Positions 1 through 5,838 of a stretch of DNA of 6,790 bases are shown here, one piece after another. This DNA comes from Desulfurococcales archaeon (GTDB lineage: Archaea; Thermoproteota; Thermoprotei_A; CAZTBM01; SZUA-1508). The notes below the pieces were generated by a model, which saw nothing but the letters and a program-made list of their open reading frames with translations, ran no database searches and was not told where the DNA came from. The stretch lies in assembly GCA_015661855.1 (NCBI GenBank), contig DQVH01000143.1, positions 1-6,790 on the forward strand. The letters are read 5' to 3'. Numbering within the stretch: the first letter of the stretch is position 1; each line of letters begins with the position of its first letter. The translations under genes and the position numbers were made by a program.

Positions 1-756
1 CATATTAGAATTAGGGATTTCTCAAAAACAGTTGGATGGAGGATTGTACGTATAGCAACACACCCACAAGTTATGGGTAGAGGTATTGGTAGTGAGATGT
101 TGAAGAGGCTCATAGAGGAGGCTAAGAGGAGAGGATACGACTGGATAGGTGCAGGATTCGGTGTTAACGATAGACTATTGAAATTCTGGTTGAAAAACGG
201 CTTCATACCCGTACATATATCTCCAGACCGTAACCCTGTAAGTGGAGAATACACAGTAATAGTCATATACCCTATTAGTAAGAGAGCTAAGGAGATGGTG
301 AAAATAGCTAATAGAGAGTTTAGAATTAAACTGTTAAACTCACTATACGATAACTATAGGGATTTAGAGTTAAATGTAGCATATCAGATGTTAAAGTATC
401 CACCAGACCCAATAGATCCAGACTATAAGCCTAAACTAACACCAATACAGTGGGACCGCCTTAGAATATACTCTCTAGGCCCTATGACGTATGAGGCTGC
501 ATGTGATATAATGTATGAGCTTGCTAAAACATACTATGTATCCTCGAGTAAACCCAAACTTAGCGAGTTAGAGGAGAAAATACTCTTAATGAAAGTTTTA
601 CAGGCAAACTCGTGGTCTTCAGTAGCAGACGAACTAAACATTAAGAAACAGACAGTAATGAGTATATTAAAGGATATTGCTAGAAAATTCCTAAAATACT
701 ATAGTACGGATATGGTGAAACCAGGTATAAATCTAAGTGAAATAGAACACATGTAA
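1..756 (+). CDS. tmcA: tRNA(Met) cytidine acetyltransferase TmcA, C-terminal part (5' end outside the window)
   Basis: The reading frame is open from base 1 and ends at TAA 754-756, so 251 residues are visible and the N-terminal helicase-like part lies outside the window. TmcA uses acetyl-CoA and ATP to form N4-acetylcytidine in RNA, classically at the wobble position of elongator tRNA-Met; archaeal homologues also acetylate other RNAs (family knowledge). The fragment opens inside the GNAT acetyltransferase domain. RIATHP is followed by the acetyl-CoA-binding loop QVMGRGIG (fragment residues about 23-30), then FWLKNGFIPVHIS and RNPVSGEY, both highly typical of TmcA. Residues from about 150 to the end (WDRLRIYSLGPMTYEAA, then a helix-turn-helix-like SWSSVADELNIKKQTV) match the C-terminal tRNA-binding region of the family. 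The Met at base 73 is internal to the GNAT fold and is not the start. The next gene is 367 bases away, so tmcA probably ends its transcript here. Confidence 0.93.
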   Translation, partial: HIRIRDFSKTVGWRIVRIATHPQVMGRGIGSEMLKRLIEEAKRRGYDWIGAGFGVNDRLLKFWLKNGFIPVHISPDRNPVSGEYTVIVIYPISKRAKEMVKIANREFRIKLLNSLYDNYRDLELNVAYQMLKYPPDPIDPDYKPKLTPIQWDRLRIYSLGPMTYEAACDIMYELAKTYYVSSSKPKLSELEEKILLMKVLQANSWSSVADELNIKKQTVMSILKDIARKFLKYYSTDMVKPGINLSEIEHM

Positions 757-790
757 TAATGTTTGTAAGGTTGCTTTGTAACAGTAGAAG

Positions 791-802
791 GTTTTTGTTT
801 TA
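791..802 (+). terminator. T-rich archaeal-type terminator downstream of tmcA
   Basis: The run GTTTTTGTTTTA begins about 35 bases after the tmcA stop. Archaeal RNA polymerase commonly terminates on T-rich tracts without a strong hairpin. A 7-bp inverted repeat, ACAGTAG (781-787) and CTACTGT (812-818), brackets the tract, but with the T run in the loop it is not a bacterial-style intrinsic terminator. The position fits the end of the tmcA transcript; the exact 3' end cannot be read from sequence. Confidence 0.5.
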
Positions 803-1044
803 CTTGTATAACTACTGTATTACTGTTTTGGTATTGTGGAGTTATCGACATAGGACGGGTTTGAGAGTGGAGGCTTTAAACAGTCTTTTTACTGATCTAG
901 AGTGAACAGTACCTAAACCTCTATGAGTAAAGTGGAAGCTTACACCATGGATATAGTAAATTACATTTTTAGAGTAGTGGGGATAAATAGAACACTACAT
1001 TAGCTCTCTTTACCGAGTAGAGCTCTCTATGTTTCATGTCTACA

Positions 1045-1058
1045 CATAAACTTTTATA
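1045..1058 (+). promoter_or_regulatory. Promoter of ppsA (BRE and TATA box)
   Basis: TTTTATA at 1052-1058, preceded by the purine-rich CATAAA (1045-1050) as a possible BRE, forms a good crenarchaeal promoter. With the usual spacing of about 25 bases the transcript would start near 1080-1085, giving a leader of about 40 bases. The leader carries the AGGTG ribosome-binding site at 1111-1115. Confidence 0.6.
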
Positions 1059-1123
1059 CACGTACTCTTTATGATGTTCTAGAGGTTGTATACTTGGGAA
1101 GAGTGGGTTTAGGTGTTTAAGTT

Positions 1124-3631
1124 ATGGTGGTAAAGGATAAGTCTAAAGCAATAATATTATGGTTTGAGGAGTTAAGGAAGGAGGATGTACCTCTAGTTGG
1201 AGGTAAGAATGCTAATCTTGGTGAAATGATTTCTGCAGGTATACCAGTACCACCAGGATTTGCTGTAACAGCTTACGCGTATAAGAGGTTTATTGAGGAA
1301 ACCGGTATATCAGATAAGATAATGAAGATATTAAAGGAGACTATTAAAGAGGGTCACCCAACAGAGTATGAGAAGGCTAGTGAGAGGATAAGAAAGTTAA
1401 TAATGGAAACACCTATGCCTAAGGATATAGAGGAGTCTATTAGGGAGGCCTATAGAGAGTTATGTAGACGCATTGGTATTGAGAATGTACGTGTAGCTGT
1501 TCGTAGCTCTGCAACAGCAGAGGATCTACCTGATGCAAGTTTTGCTGGACAGCAGGAGACATACCTCAACGTTATAGGTGAAGATGAGGTAGTAAATAAG
1601 GTTAAAATGTGCTGGGCTAGCTTATGGACTGCACGTGCAATATACTATCGTGAGAGTAAAGGATTCGACCATAGTAAAGTGTTGATATCTGTTGCAGTAC
1701 AGAAAATGGTTAACTCTAGATCAGCAGGTGTAATGTTCACTATACATCCAGTAACTGGTGAAGAGAATAAGATTGTTATTGAGAGTTCGTGGGGTCTAGG
1801 TGAATCAGTAGTTCAGGGTAAAGTTACACCAGACGAGGTAATTGTTGATAAAGCTACACTCAAAATATTGGAGATGAGAGTTAACGATAAGTATGAAGCA
1901 CTACTCTTCGACCCAGTAGCTAGAAAGAATGTTGTAGTTAAACTACCTAAGAGTGAAGAGGAGCTTAAGAAGATTGAGGAGGAGAATCCAGGAGTAGCAC
2001 AGATAATAAGAAAGTTTAACATGTTCCAGAATAAACCATCGATAACTGAGGAGGAGGCTAGAAAACTAGCAGAACTAGCAATAAAGATAGAGAATCACTA
2101 TGGTAGAGCTATGGATATCGAGTGGGCTATAGACCAGGATCTACCATATCCACAAAGTGTCTTCATAGTACAGGCTAGACCTGAAACAGTATGGAGTGCT
2201 AAGAAGGTTAAGGAGGAGGCTAAGAAGGAAGAGGCTAAAGCACCAGCAGTAGCTGAAAAGAAGATTCTAGTTAGAGGTTTACCTGCAAGCCCTGGTGTAG
2301 CTATAGGTGTAGCTAAAGTAGCTTTAACTGTTGAGGAAGCAGCTAAACTAATGAAGAAAGGTGATATACTAGTAACGAAGATGACTGATCCAGACTGGGT
2401 ACCATACATGAAGATTGCAGCAGCAATAATAACTGATGAGGGTGGTATGACAGCTCACGCAGCAATAGTATCACGTGAACTAGGTATACCATGTATTGTT
2501 GGAACCAAGAATGCAACAAAGGTAATAAAGACTGGTATGGAGATAACTGTTGATGCAACTCACGGTGTAGTCTATGAAGGTAGAGTTGAAGAGCTAGTTA
2601 AGAAGGAGGAGGCAGCTGTAGCTGAAGAGGTTAAACCAAGTGTTGGAGTAGCTATACCTAAGGAGATACTTAGAGAAGTATATCCAGTTACAGCAACAAA
2701 GATCTATATGAACCTTGGAGAACCAGAAATGATAGACAAGTATATAGATCTACCATTCGACGGTATAGGCCTAATGAGAATAGAGTTCATAATTTCAGAC
2801 TGGATAGGATACCACCCAATGTACCTAGTAGAAACTGGTAAACCAGAGCTATTCGTAGATAAACTCGCTGAGGGTATAGCTAGAGTAGCTCAAGCAGTAT
2901 ATCCAAGACCTGTAGTTGTAAGGTTTAGTGACTTCAAAACAAACGAGTATAGAGGGTTAAAGGGTGGAGAAAAGTACGAGCCTGAAGAGAGAAACCCAAT
3001 GATAGGTTGGAGAGGTGTATCAAGATATATATCGCCAGGGTATGAGCCTGGATTTAGACTAGAACTTAAAGCTATAAGGAAGGTTAGAGAAGAGTATGGA
3101 TTAAAGAATGTATGGGTTATGCTACCATTCGTAAGAACAACATGGGAAGTTGAGAGAATACTAAAGATTATGGAGGAGGAGGGTCTAAGGAGGAGTAGAG
3201 ACTTTAAGGTATGGATTATGGCTGAAGTACCATCAGTAATATTCCTAGCTGACGAGTTTAGTAAACTAGTTGACGGCTTTAGTATTGGAAGTAACGATCT
3301 AACACAGTTAATTCTAGGAGCTGACCGTGACTCAGCAATTCTAGGTAGACTAGGATACTTCGATGAGAGAGATCCAGCAGTTAAAAGAGCAATAGCACAT
3401 CTAATTAGAGTAGCACACGCACATGGAGCAACAGTATCAATATGTGGACAAGCACCAAGCGTATATCCAGAGTTTACAGAGTTCCTAGTAAGACTAGGAA
3501 TAGACAGTATAAGTGTTAACCCAGATGTAGTAATATCAACTAGAAGACTAGTAGCATCAATAGAGAGAAAGATAATGTTAGAGAGACTTGCAGGAGAGAA
3601 AGTAGAGGAAACTTGGAAACCACAATGGTGA
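1124..3631 (+). CDS. ppsA: Phosphoenolpyruvate synthase (pyruvate, water dikinase)
   Basis: This 835-residue cytoplasmic enzyme converts pyruvate, ATP and water to PEP, AMP and phosphate, the entry step of gluconeogenesis; in some archaea it may also serve glycolysis. The N-terminal ATP-grasp domain (about 12-356) begins with LVGGKNANLGEM and contains VRSSATAEDLP from residue 126. The mobile phosphohistidine domain (about 381-492) carries GGMTAHAAIVSRELGIPC with catalytic His445. The C-terminal PEP/pyruvate TIM barrel (about 507-820) shows GIGLMRIEF (547), RFSDFKTNEY (600), MAEVPS (699-704), SIGSNDLTQ (720-728) and SICGQAPS with catalytic Cys774. The length is close to the family norm of about 800. 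Two Lys/Glu/Ala-rich linkers (359-380 and 493-506) flank the His domain. The ATG start is supported by AGGTG at 1111-1115, 8 bases upstream. A related enzyme from Staphylothermus forms very large homo-oligomers; whether this one does cannot be told from sequence. It appears monocistronic, with its own promoter and a T-rich terminator. Confidence 0.97.
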   Translation: MVVKDKSKAIILWFEELRKEDVPLVGGKNANLGEMISAGIPVPPGFAVTAYAYKRFIEETGISDKIMKILKETIKEGHPTEYEKASERIRKLIMETPMPKDIEESIREAYRELCRRIGIENVRVAVRSSATAEDLPDASFAGQQETYLNVIGEDEVVNKVKMCWASLWTARAIYYRESKGFDHSKVLISVAVQKMVNSRSAGVMFTIHPVTGEENKIVIESSWGLGESVVQGKVTPDEVIVDKATLKILEMRVNDKYEALLFDPVARKNVVVKLPKSEEELKKIEEENPGVAQIIRKFNMFQNKPSITEEEARKLAELAIKIENHYGRAMDIEWAIDQDLPYPQSVFIVQARPETVWSAKKVKEEAKKEEAKAPAVAEKKILVRGLPASPGVAIGVAKVALTVEEAAKLMKKGDILVTKMTDPDWVPYMKIAAAIITDEGGMTAHAAIVSRELGIPCIVGTKNATKVIKTGMEITVDATHGVVYEGRVEELVKKEEAAVAEEVKPSVGVAIPKEILREVYPVTATKIYMNLGEPEMIDKYIDLPFDGIGLMRIEFIISDWIGYHPMYLVETGKPELFVDKLAEGIARVAQAVYPRPVVVRFSDFKTNEYRGLKGGEKYEPEERNPMIGWRGVSRYISPGYEPGFRLELKAIRKVREEYGLKNVWVMLPFVRTTWEVERILKIMEEEGLRRSRDFKVWIMAEVPSVIFLADEFSKLVDGFSIGSNDLTQLILGADRDSAILGRLGYFDERDPAVKRAIAHLIRVAHAHGATVSICGQAPSVYPEFTEFLVRLGIDSISVNPDVVISTRRLVASIERKIMLERLAGEKVEETWKPQW

Positions 3632-3690
3632 AACCCTTCTTTAACCCTACTCTACTCAGAAATTGTTAAGGATAAACAGTATTAACATTA

Positions 3691-3702
3691 TTTTTATTTT
3701 TT
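3691..3702 (+). terminator. T-rich terminator downstream of ppsA
   Basis: TTTTTATTTTTT starts 60 bases after the ppsA stop codon and is the strongest T tract in the window. It matches archaeal intrinsic terminators, which need only a T-rich stretch. It separates the ppsA transcript from the sRNA gene that follows. Confidence 0.65.
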
Positions 3703-3760
3703 AGCTATATCCTTCCAACACTAGTTCTCCAGACTATAACTAGGCTTCAGCATAAACACT

Positions 3761-3767
3761 AATATAC
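3761..3767 (+). promoter_or_regulatory. TATA-like box of the C/D sRNA gene
   Basis: AATATAC at 3761-3767, with the A-rich CATAAACACT just upstream, lies about 27-30 bases before the likely 5' end of the sRNA (box C at 3794). That is the normal distance between an archaeal TATA box and its start site, and it suggests the sRNA has its own transcription start. The match to consensus is moderate. Confidence 0.45.
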
Positions 3768-3793
3768 TCTAAGACACTCTAATTAACATTGAG

Positions 3794-3842
3794 ATGATGA
3801 AGCTCGAAAGGTCAGAGTAGTGAAGAGCCCGCGCAGGTCTGA
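3794..3842 (+). ncRNA. C/D box sRNA guiding 2'-O-methylation
   Basis: All four boxes are present in order with ideal spacing. Box C is ATGATGA (3794-3800), followed by a 12-base guide (3801-3812). Box D' is CAGA (3813-3816, one mismatch to CTGA), then a 3-base spacer, then box C' GTGAAGA (3820-3826, one mismatch). A second 12-base guide (3827-3838) leads to a perfect box D, CTGA (3839-3842). Archaeal C/D RNAs bind L7Ae, Nop5 and fibrillarin, and the two 12-base guides match the architecture of that particle. The D guide GCCCGCGCAGGT is strikingly GC-rich for this AT-rich spacer, as expected for pairing with rRNA or tRNA. By the N+5 rule the predicted modified bases are G in ACCUGCGCGGGC (D guide) and U in ACCUUUCGAGCU (D' guide). 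I could not assign targets from memory. Flanking bases form only a weak terminal stem, so the true ends may extend a few bases. The gene lies 38 bases before the next start codon. Confidence 0.85.
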
Positions 3843-3880
3843 TATAGAGGGAAAACTAACGCTATGCTAGGTTGTATTGT

Positions 3881-4393
3881 ATGAGAGTAAACGTATACAG
3901 CCTCATATTGACAATAACGTTAATTATGGTGTCGATTACCCCTTTAATTCTATGTGCTATAGAGTATAACTGGGATATACATAGAATACTATCACCAGTA
4001 TTTAAGCCTCCAAAAATAGATTTTAGTATCAGATTTAAGGGTTTAGGATTCGAAAATGGTAATATAATGATATACCTTACTTTACGTAATAGAGGTGAAG
4101 TACCATTAAATATTACAGGACTTGAAGGTGAAATACTAGTACTGGGTAGTGTAGTTCTTGGGAATATAAGTATCCCTAAGCCAGTATATGTTGATGTAGG
4201 TGAGAGTAGAGAATTAAAACTACTACTTAACTTAAGAAGAGAAGCTCTCATTGAGATTGTTAAGAGTATACTAGGTGGCTCTATAGAGTTAAAAGCTGAA
4301 GTTAAAGCTATAGTTGAAGTTGAAATCTATGGTGTTAAAGCTAGAGTACCATTAAAGTATGAATTTGAACTCCCACTCCACTTAGGCTTGTAA
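3881..4393 (+). CDS. Membrane-anchored beta-rich protein, LEA14/WHy-like
   Basis: This is a 170-residue protein with an N-terminal hydrophobic helix (about 6-27) that is a signal anchor or signal peptide, so the rest is probably outside the cell membrane. The body from about 46 on is a run of alternating beta strands. The segment FENGNIMIYLTLRNRGEVPLNITGLEGEI followed by VYVDVGESRELKLLLNL resembles the LEA14/WHy (LEA type 2) beta-sandwich: a derivative of 'strand, N-x-(G/N)-x-x-P-hyd-x-(I/V), strand'. No catalytic residues are visible; two N-x-S/T sequons occur (NIT at 77, NIS at 95). A TTG start at 3872 would add three residues, but ATG 3881 fits AGGT at 3869-3872 better. The gene ends 21 bases before the next gene, which is surely co-transcribed. 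GATATAG at 3841-3847, overlapping the end of the sRNA, could serve as TATA box; alternatively the transcript comes from the sRNA promoter. The fold assignment is by pattern only and the function is unknown. Confidence 0.8.
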   Translation: MRVNVYSLILTITLIMVSITPLILCAIEYNWDIHRILSPVFKPPKIDFSIRFKGLGFENGNIMIYLTLRNRGEVPLNITGLEGEILVLGSVVLGNISIPKPVYVDVGESRELKLLLNLRREALIEIVKSILGGSIELKAEVKAIVEVEIYGVKARVPLKYEFELPLHLGL

Positions 4394-4414
4394 CTTAACA
4401 CTGGTGTAATAGGT

Positions 4415-5023
4415 ATGGGTTTAGAGAGGTTAATAGTTAAAGGTAGAGTTAACATTTTAGGAGTTGTAGCTGCAATACTAAACCTGATAGTACCGTTTAT
4501 GAGTGGTCCATGGTGGATTCTTAAGGGTGGTAGTGGGTTTCTAGAGGTATTATGTTCACCATTCAATATCAGTATTACAGTGTTGGGTAGAGTTGTAGAA
4601 GTACCCATAATACCCTACATTACATTAGCTTCCAGAATACTCATAGTAGTATCATCTATTATGTTACTCTCAGGATCCCTAATAGCCAATAGAGAGTTTG
4701 GACTAAGCCTAGTGAAAGCCAGCTACAGTAAGCCACTAACACTAACAGTATTGTTTACTATAACCCTACTGTTAGTGCCTAAACTGGTACCACAAAAACT
4801 AATACCAGAACTAGCCAGTGTAGACATTGAAATACCGGTGGTTGGAGAGAAAACACTAACTCTAAAAGTTAATGTAGGTGGTAGAGAAGTACTAGTAGTA
4901 GCACCTATAGTAGCTAAACTAACTACATGGTATTATATAGTGTGGATTCCATCATTAACATCACTAATATCGGGTATAATACATAAACTAGTATTCTCCC
5001 ACATACACTATTCCCGTAGATGA
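4415..5023 (+). CDS. Four-helix integral membrane protein of unknown function
   Basis: I do not recognise this 202-residue protein. It has four predicted membrane helices at about 12-36, 66-91, 106-124 and 171-194. By the positive-inside rule both ends are cytoplasmic: RLIVKGR lies before helix 1 and HYSRR ends the protein. The two larger loops (about 37-65 and 125-170) would then be external. Both loops look beta-forming, for example FNISITVLGRVVEVPI and VDIEIPVVGEKTLTLKVNV, and the first contains an NIS sequon. ATG 4415 follows GGTG (4403-4406) by 8 bases. It lies 21 bases after the LEA14-like gene, so the two probably form an operon and may act together at the cell surface. No transporter, protease or enzyme motif is visible. 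It converges on the DUF1616 gene with a 77-base gap that holds only a weak 5-bp inverted repeat (5047-5051 with 5063-5067) and no strong T tract. Confidence 0.8.
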   Translation: MGLERLIVKGRVNILGVVAAILNLIVPFMSGPWWILKGGSGFLEVLCSPFNISITVLGRVVEVPIIPYITLASRILIVVSSIMLLSGSLIANREFGLSLVKASYSKPLTLTVLFTITLLLVPKLVPQKLIPELASVDIEIPVVGEKTLTLKVNVGGREVLVVAPIVAKLTTWYYIVWIPSLTSLISGIIHKLVFSHIHYSRR

Positions 5024-5100
5024 GGTTAACTCTTAGTATAAGCTTATTAGCTTTACCTATCGGCTAAACTTGATAGTGTAGGACTACTATAGCTATTACG

Positions 5101-5694
5101 TTAAACTAGGTTACTCAGTCTATAGTATGTGTATTTCCTGTATAATGCTATAAGTGATAGTATTAGTGATAGTAGTGTTAGTGATATAGCTATTGGTGTT
5201 AACCTTATACCCCATGGGGTATAGTTTAGAACTAGTCCTACTAGTGGTACTAGTGCTAAACTTAAACCAATACTTAATGCTAGTCTCTCTAAAGGCTCTA
5301 AGTCTTCACCTCGAGGGTATAATGCCTCAATGAGTGTTGCACCTGGAATGTATAGTACGAATAGACTTCCAAGAATATACCTTAAGTAGATTAATGGTGG
5401 TTTGTGAACTAGAAATACTAGTATCAACGTTAACACTACTGTTAAAGTGAGTATGTGAAACCATGAAGCTTCAATACTGAAGATATAGCCTATAAAGCTG
5501 GTTATAGGTTTAACTCTTCCAAGCCTAATATACCCCTTCTTCCAAGCTATGTAGACGTGGAATGCAGCTCTATCTAACGGTATACCCTCACTAGATGCAA
5601 CTCTACGAACAAACTCATCCAACATTAAACCACTATTAAACATAGCAATTCTACTAATCCTATCCTCAATAGACTTCAACCTAGATACACCCAT
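5101..5694 (-). CDS. DUF1616 family membrane protein
   Basis: This is a 197-residue protein read right to left from ATG 5694-5692 to TAA at 5103-5101. The N-terminal third (about 1-65) is soluble and mostly helical. It is followed by four membrane helices at about 79-97, 103-126, 136-157 and 165-185. The segment LRYILGSLFVLYIPGATLIEALYPRGEDLEPLERLALSIG, read with GLVLNYTPWGIRLTPI (together about 104-168), carries the hallmark of archaeal DUF1616: a P-G in the second helix, an acidic/ER loop, then LNYTPWGIR. The family's function is unknown; members are often linked to cell-surface proteins. It stops just after the fourth helix, while many members, as I recall, carry a further external domain, so this appears to be a short form. 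No ribosome-binding site precedes the ATG, which fits a near-leaderless transcript from the TATA box at 5728-5735. It is divergent from the DUF457 gene. Confidence 0.88.
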   Translation of the reverse strand: MGVSRLKSIEDRISRIAMFNSGLMLDEFVRRVASSEGIPLDRAAFHVYIAWKKGYIRLGRVKPITSFIGYIFSIEASWFHILTLTVVLTLILVFLVHKPPLIYLRYILGSLFVLYIPGATLIEALYPRGEDLEPLERLALSIGLSLALVPLVGLVLNYTPWGIRLTPIAISLTLLSLILSLIALYRKYTYYRLSNLV

Positions 5695-5727
5695 ACAGTA
5701 TCAGAAATAACATAGACTAACTAAAGT

Positions 5728-5735
5728 TAATAAAC
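5728..5735 (-). promoter_or_regulatory. TATA box of the DUF1616 gene
   Basis: On the minus strand the bases read GTTTATTAA, a TATA-like element 34-41 bases upstream of the ATG at 5694. A start about 25 bases downstream leaves a leader of only around 10 bases, consistent with the missing ribosome-binding site. Confidence 0.45.
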
Positions 5736-5759
5736 TCATACTACGACAATTATAAGCCT

Positions 5760-5770
5760 AAAATATATTA
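5760..5770 (+). promoter_or_regulatory. TATA box region of the DUF457 gene
   Basis: AAAATATATTA at 5760-5770 is the best TATA-like element upstream of the DUF457 gene, giving a predicted start near 5790-5795 and a leader of about 45 bases. TTATAAG at 5750-5756 is an alternative. The right end of the element overlaps the first TAGCAT copy. Confidence 0.45.
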
Positions 5771-5810
5771 GCATCCTCATGCTAGGAGTAGTTTAAAGGA
5801 GTATTAGCAT
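5766..5810. repeat. TAGCAT repeat cluster, candidate operator
   Basis: TATTAGCAT occurs at 5766-5774 and again at 5802-5810, a perfect 9-base direct repeat 36 bases apart. The first copy is also half of a perfect inverted repeat, TAGCAT (5769-5774), CCTC, ATGCTA (5779-5784). Three half-sites thus lie in 45 bases, from the edge of the putative TATA box to the predicted leader of the DUF457 gene and behind the DUF1616 promoter. A dimeric repressor bound here would block the plus-strand promoter. Function is inferred from position and symmetry only. Confidence 0.5.
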
Positions 5811-5838
5811 TAAAGTGTGTTGGAGGTATAACTAGTTA

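Larger units (their letters stand above)
757..1123. other. Intergenic region between tmcA and ppsA
   Basis: This 367-base gap holds a T-rich terminator near its left end and the ppsA TATA box and ribosome-binding site near its right end. Between them I see no convincing gene. The longest ATG frame I noticed on the plus strand (923-1003, 26 codons) has no ribosome-binding site and resembles nothing I know. Short repeats are present: AACAGTA at 780-786 and 905-911, inverted at 821-827, and AGCTCTCT at 1002-1009 and 1021-1028. There is no GC-rich block of the kind that marks structured RNAs in AT-rich hyperthermophiles, and no tRNA T-arm signature. Confidence 0.6.

Noticed and set aside
73..75. 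ATG as the start of the first gene
   Set aside because: The frame is open from base 1 and the codons before it encode conserved GNAT residues (RIATHPQV), so this Met is internal to TmcA.
923..1003. 26-codon ATG frame in the tmcA-ppsA gap
   Set aside because: It has no ribosome-binding site, no recognisable protein, and a stop immediately upstream; chance frames of this size are common.
1071..1077. ATGATGT as the box C of a second C/D sRNA upstream of ppsA
   Set aside because: No D', C' or D box follows at the right spacing, and it lies in the ppsA promoter-leader zone.
1813..2558. Three open frames on the minus strand inside ppsA
   Set aside because: They are shadows of the well-supported ppsA frame, with Ser/Leu-rich composition and no promoter or ribosome-binding site.
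3872..3874. TTG start for the LEA14-like gene
   Set aside because: It would overlap the AGGT ribosome-binding site at 3869-3872; ATG 3881 is correctly spaced.
3862..4608. Two minus-strand open frames opposite the LEA14-like and four-helix genes
   Set aside because: They overlap the plus-strand genes almost fully, and those genes have ribosome-binding sites, operon spacing and coherent topology.
5024..5100. Hairpin terminator between the convergent genes
   Set aside because: Only a 5-bp inverted repeat with an 11-base loop is present and no T tract on either strand, too weak to call.
5153..5186. AGTGATA repeated three times
   Set aside because: The copies are 12 and 15 bases apart, in frame, and encode the Leu/Ser/Ile pattern of the last DUF1616 membrane helix, so codon choice explains them.
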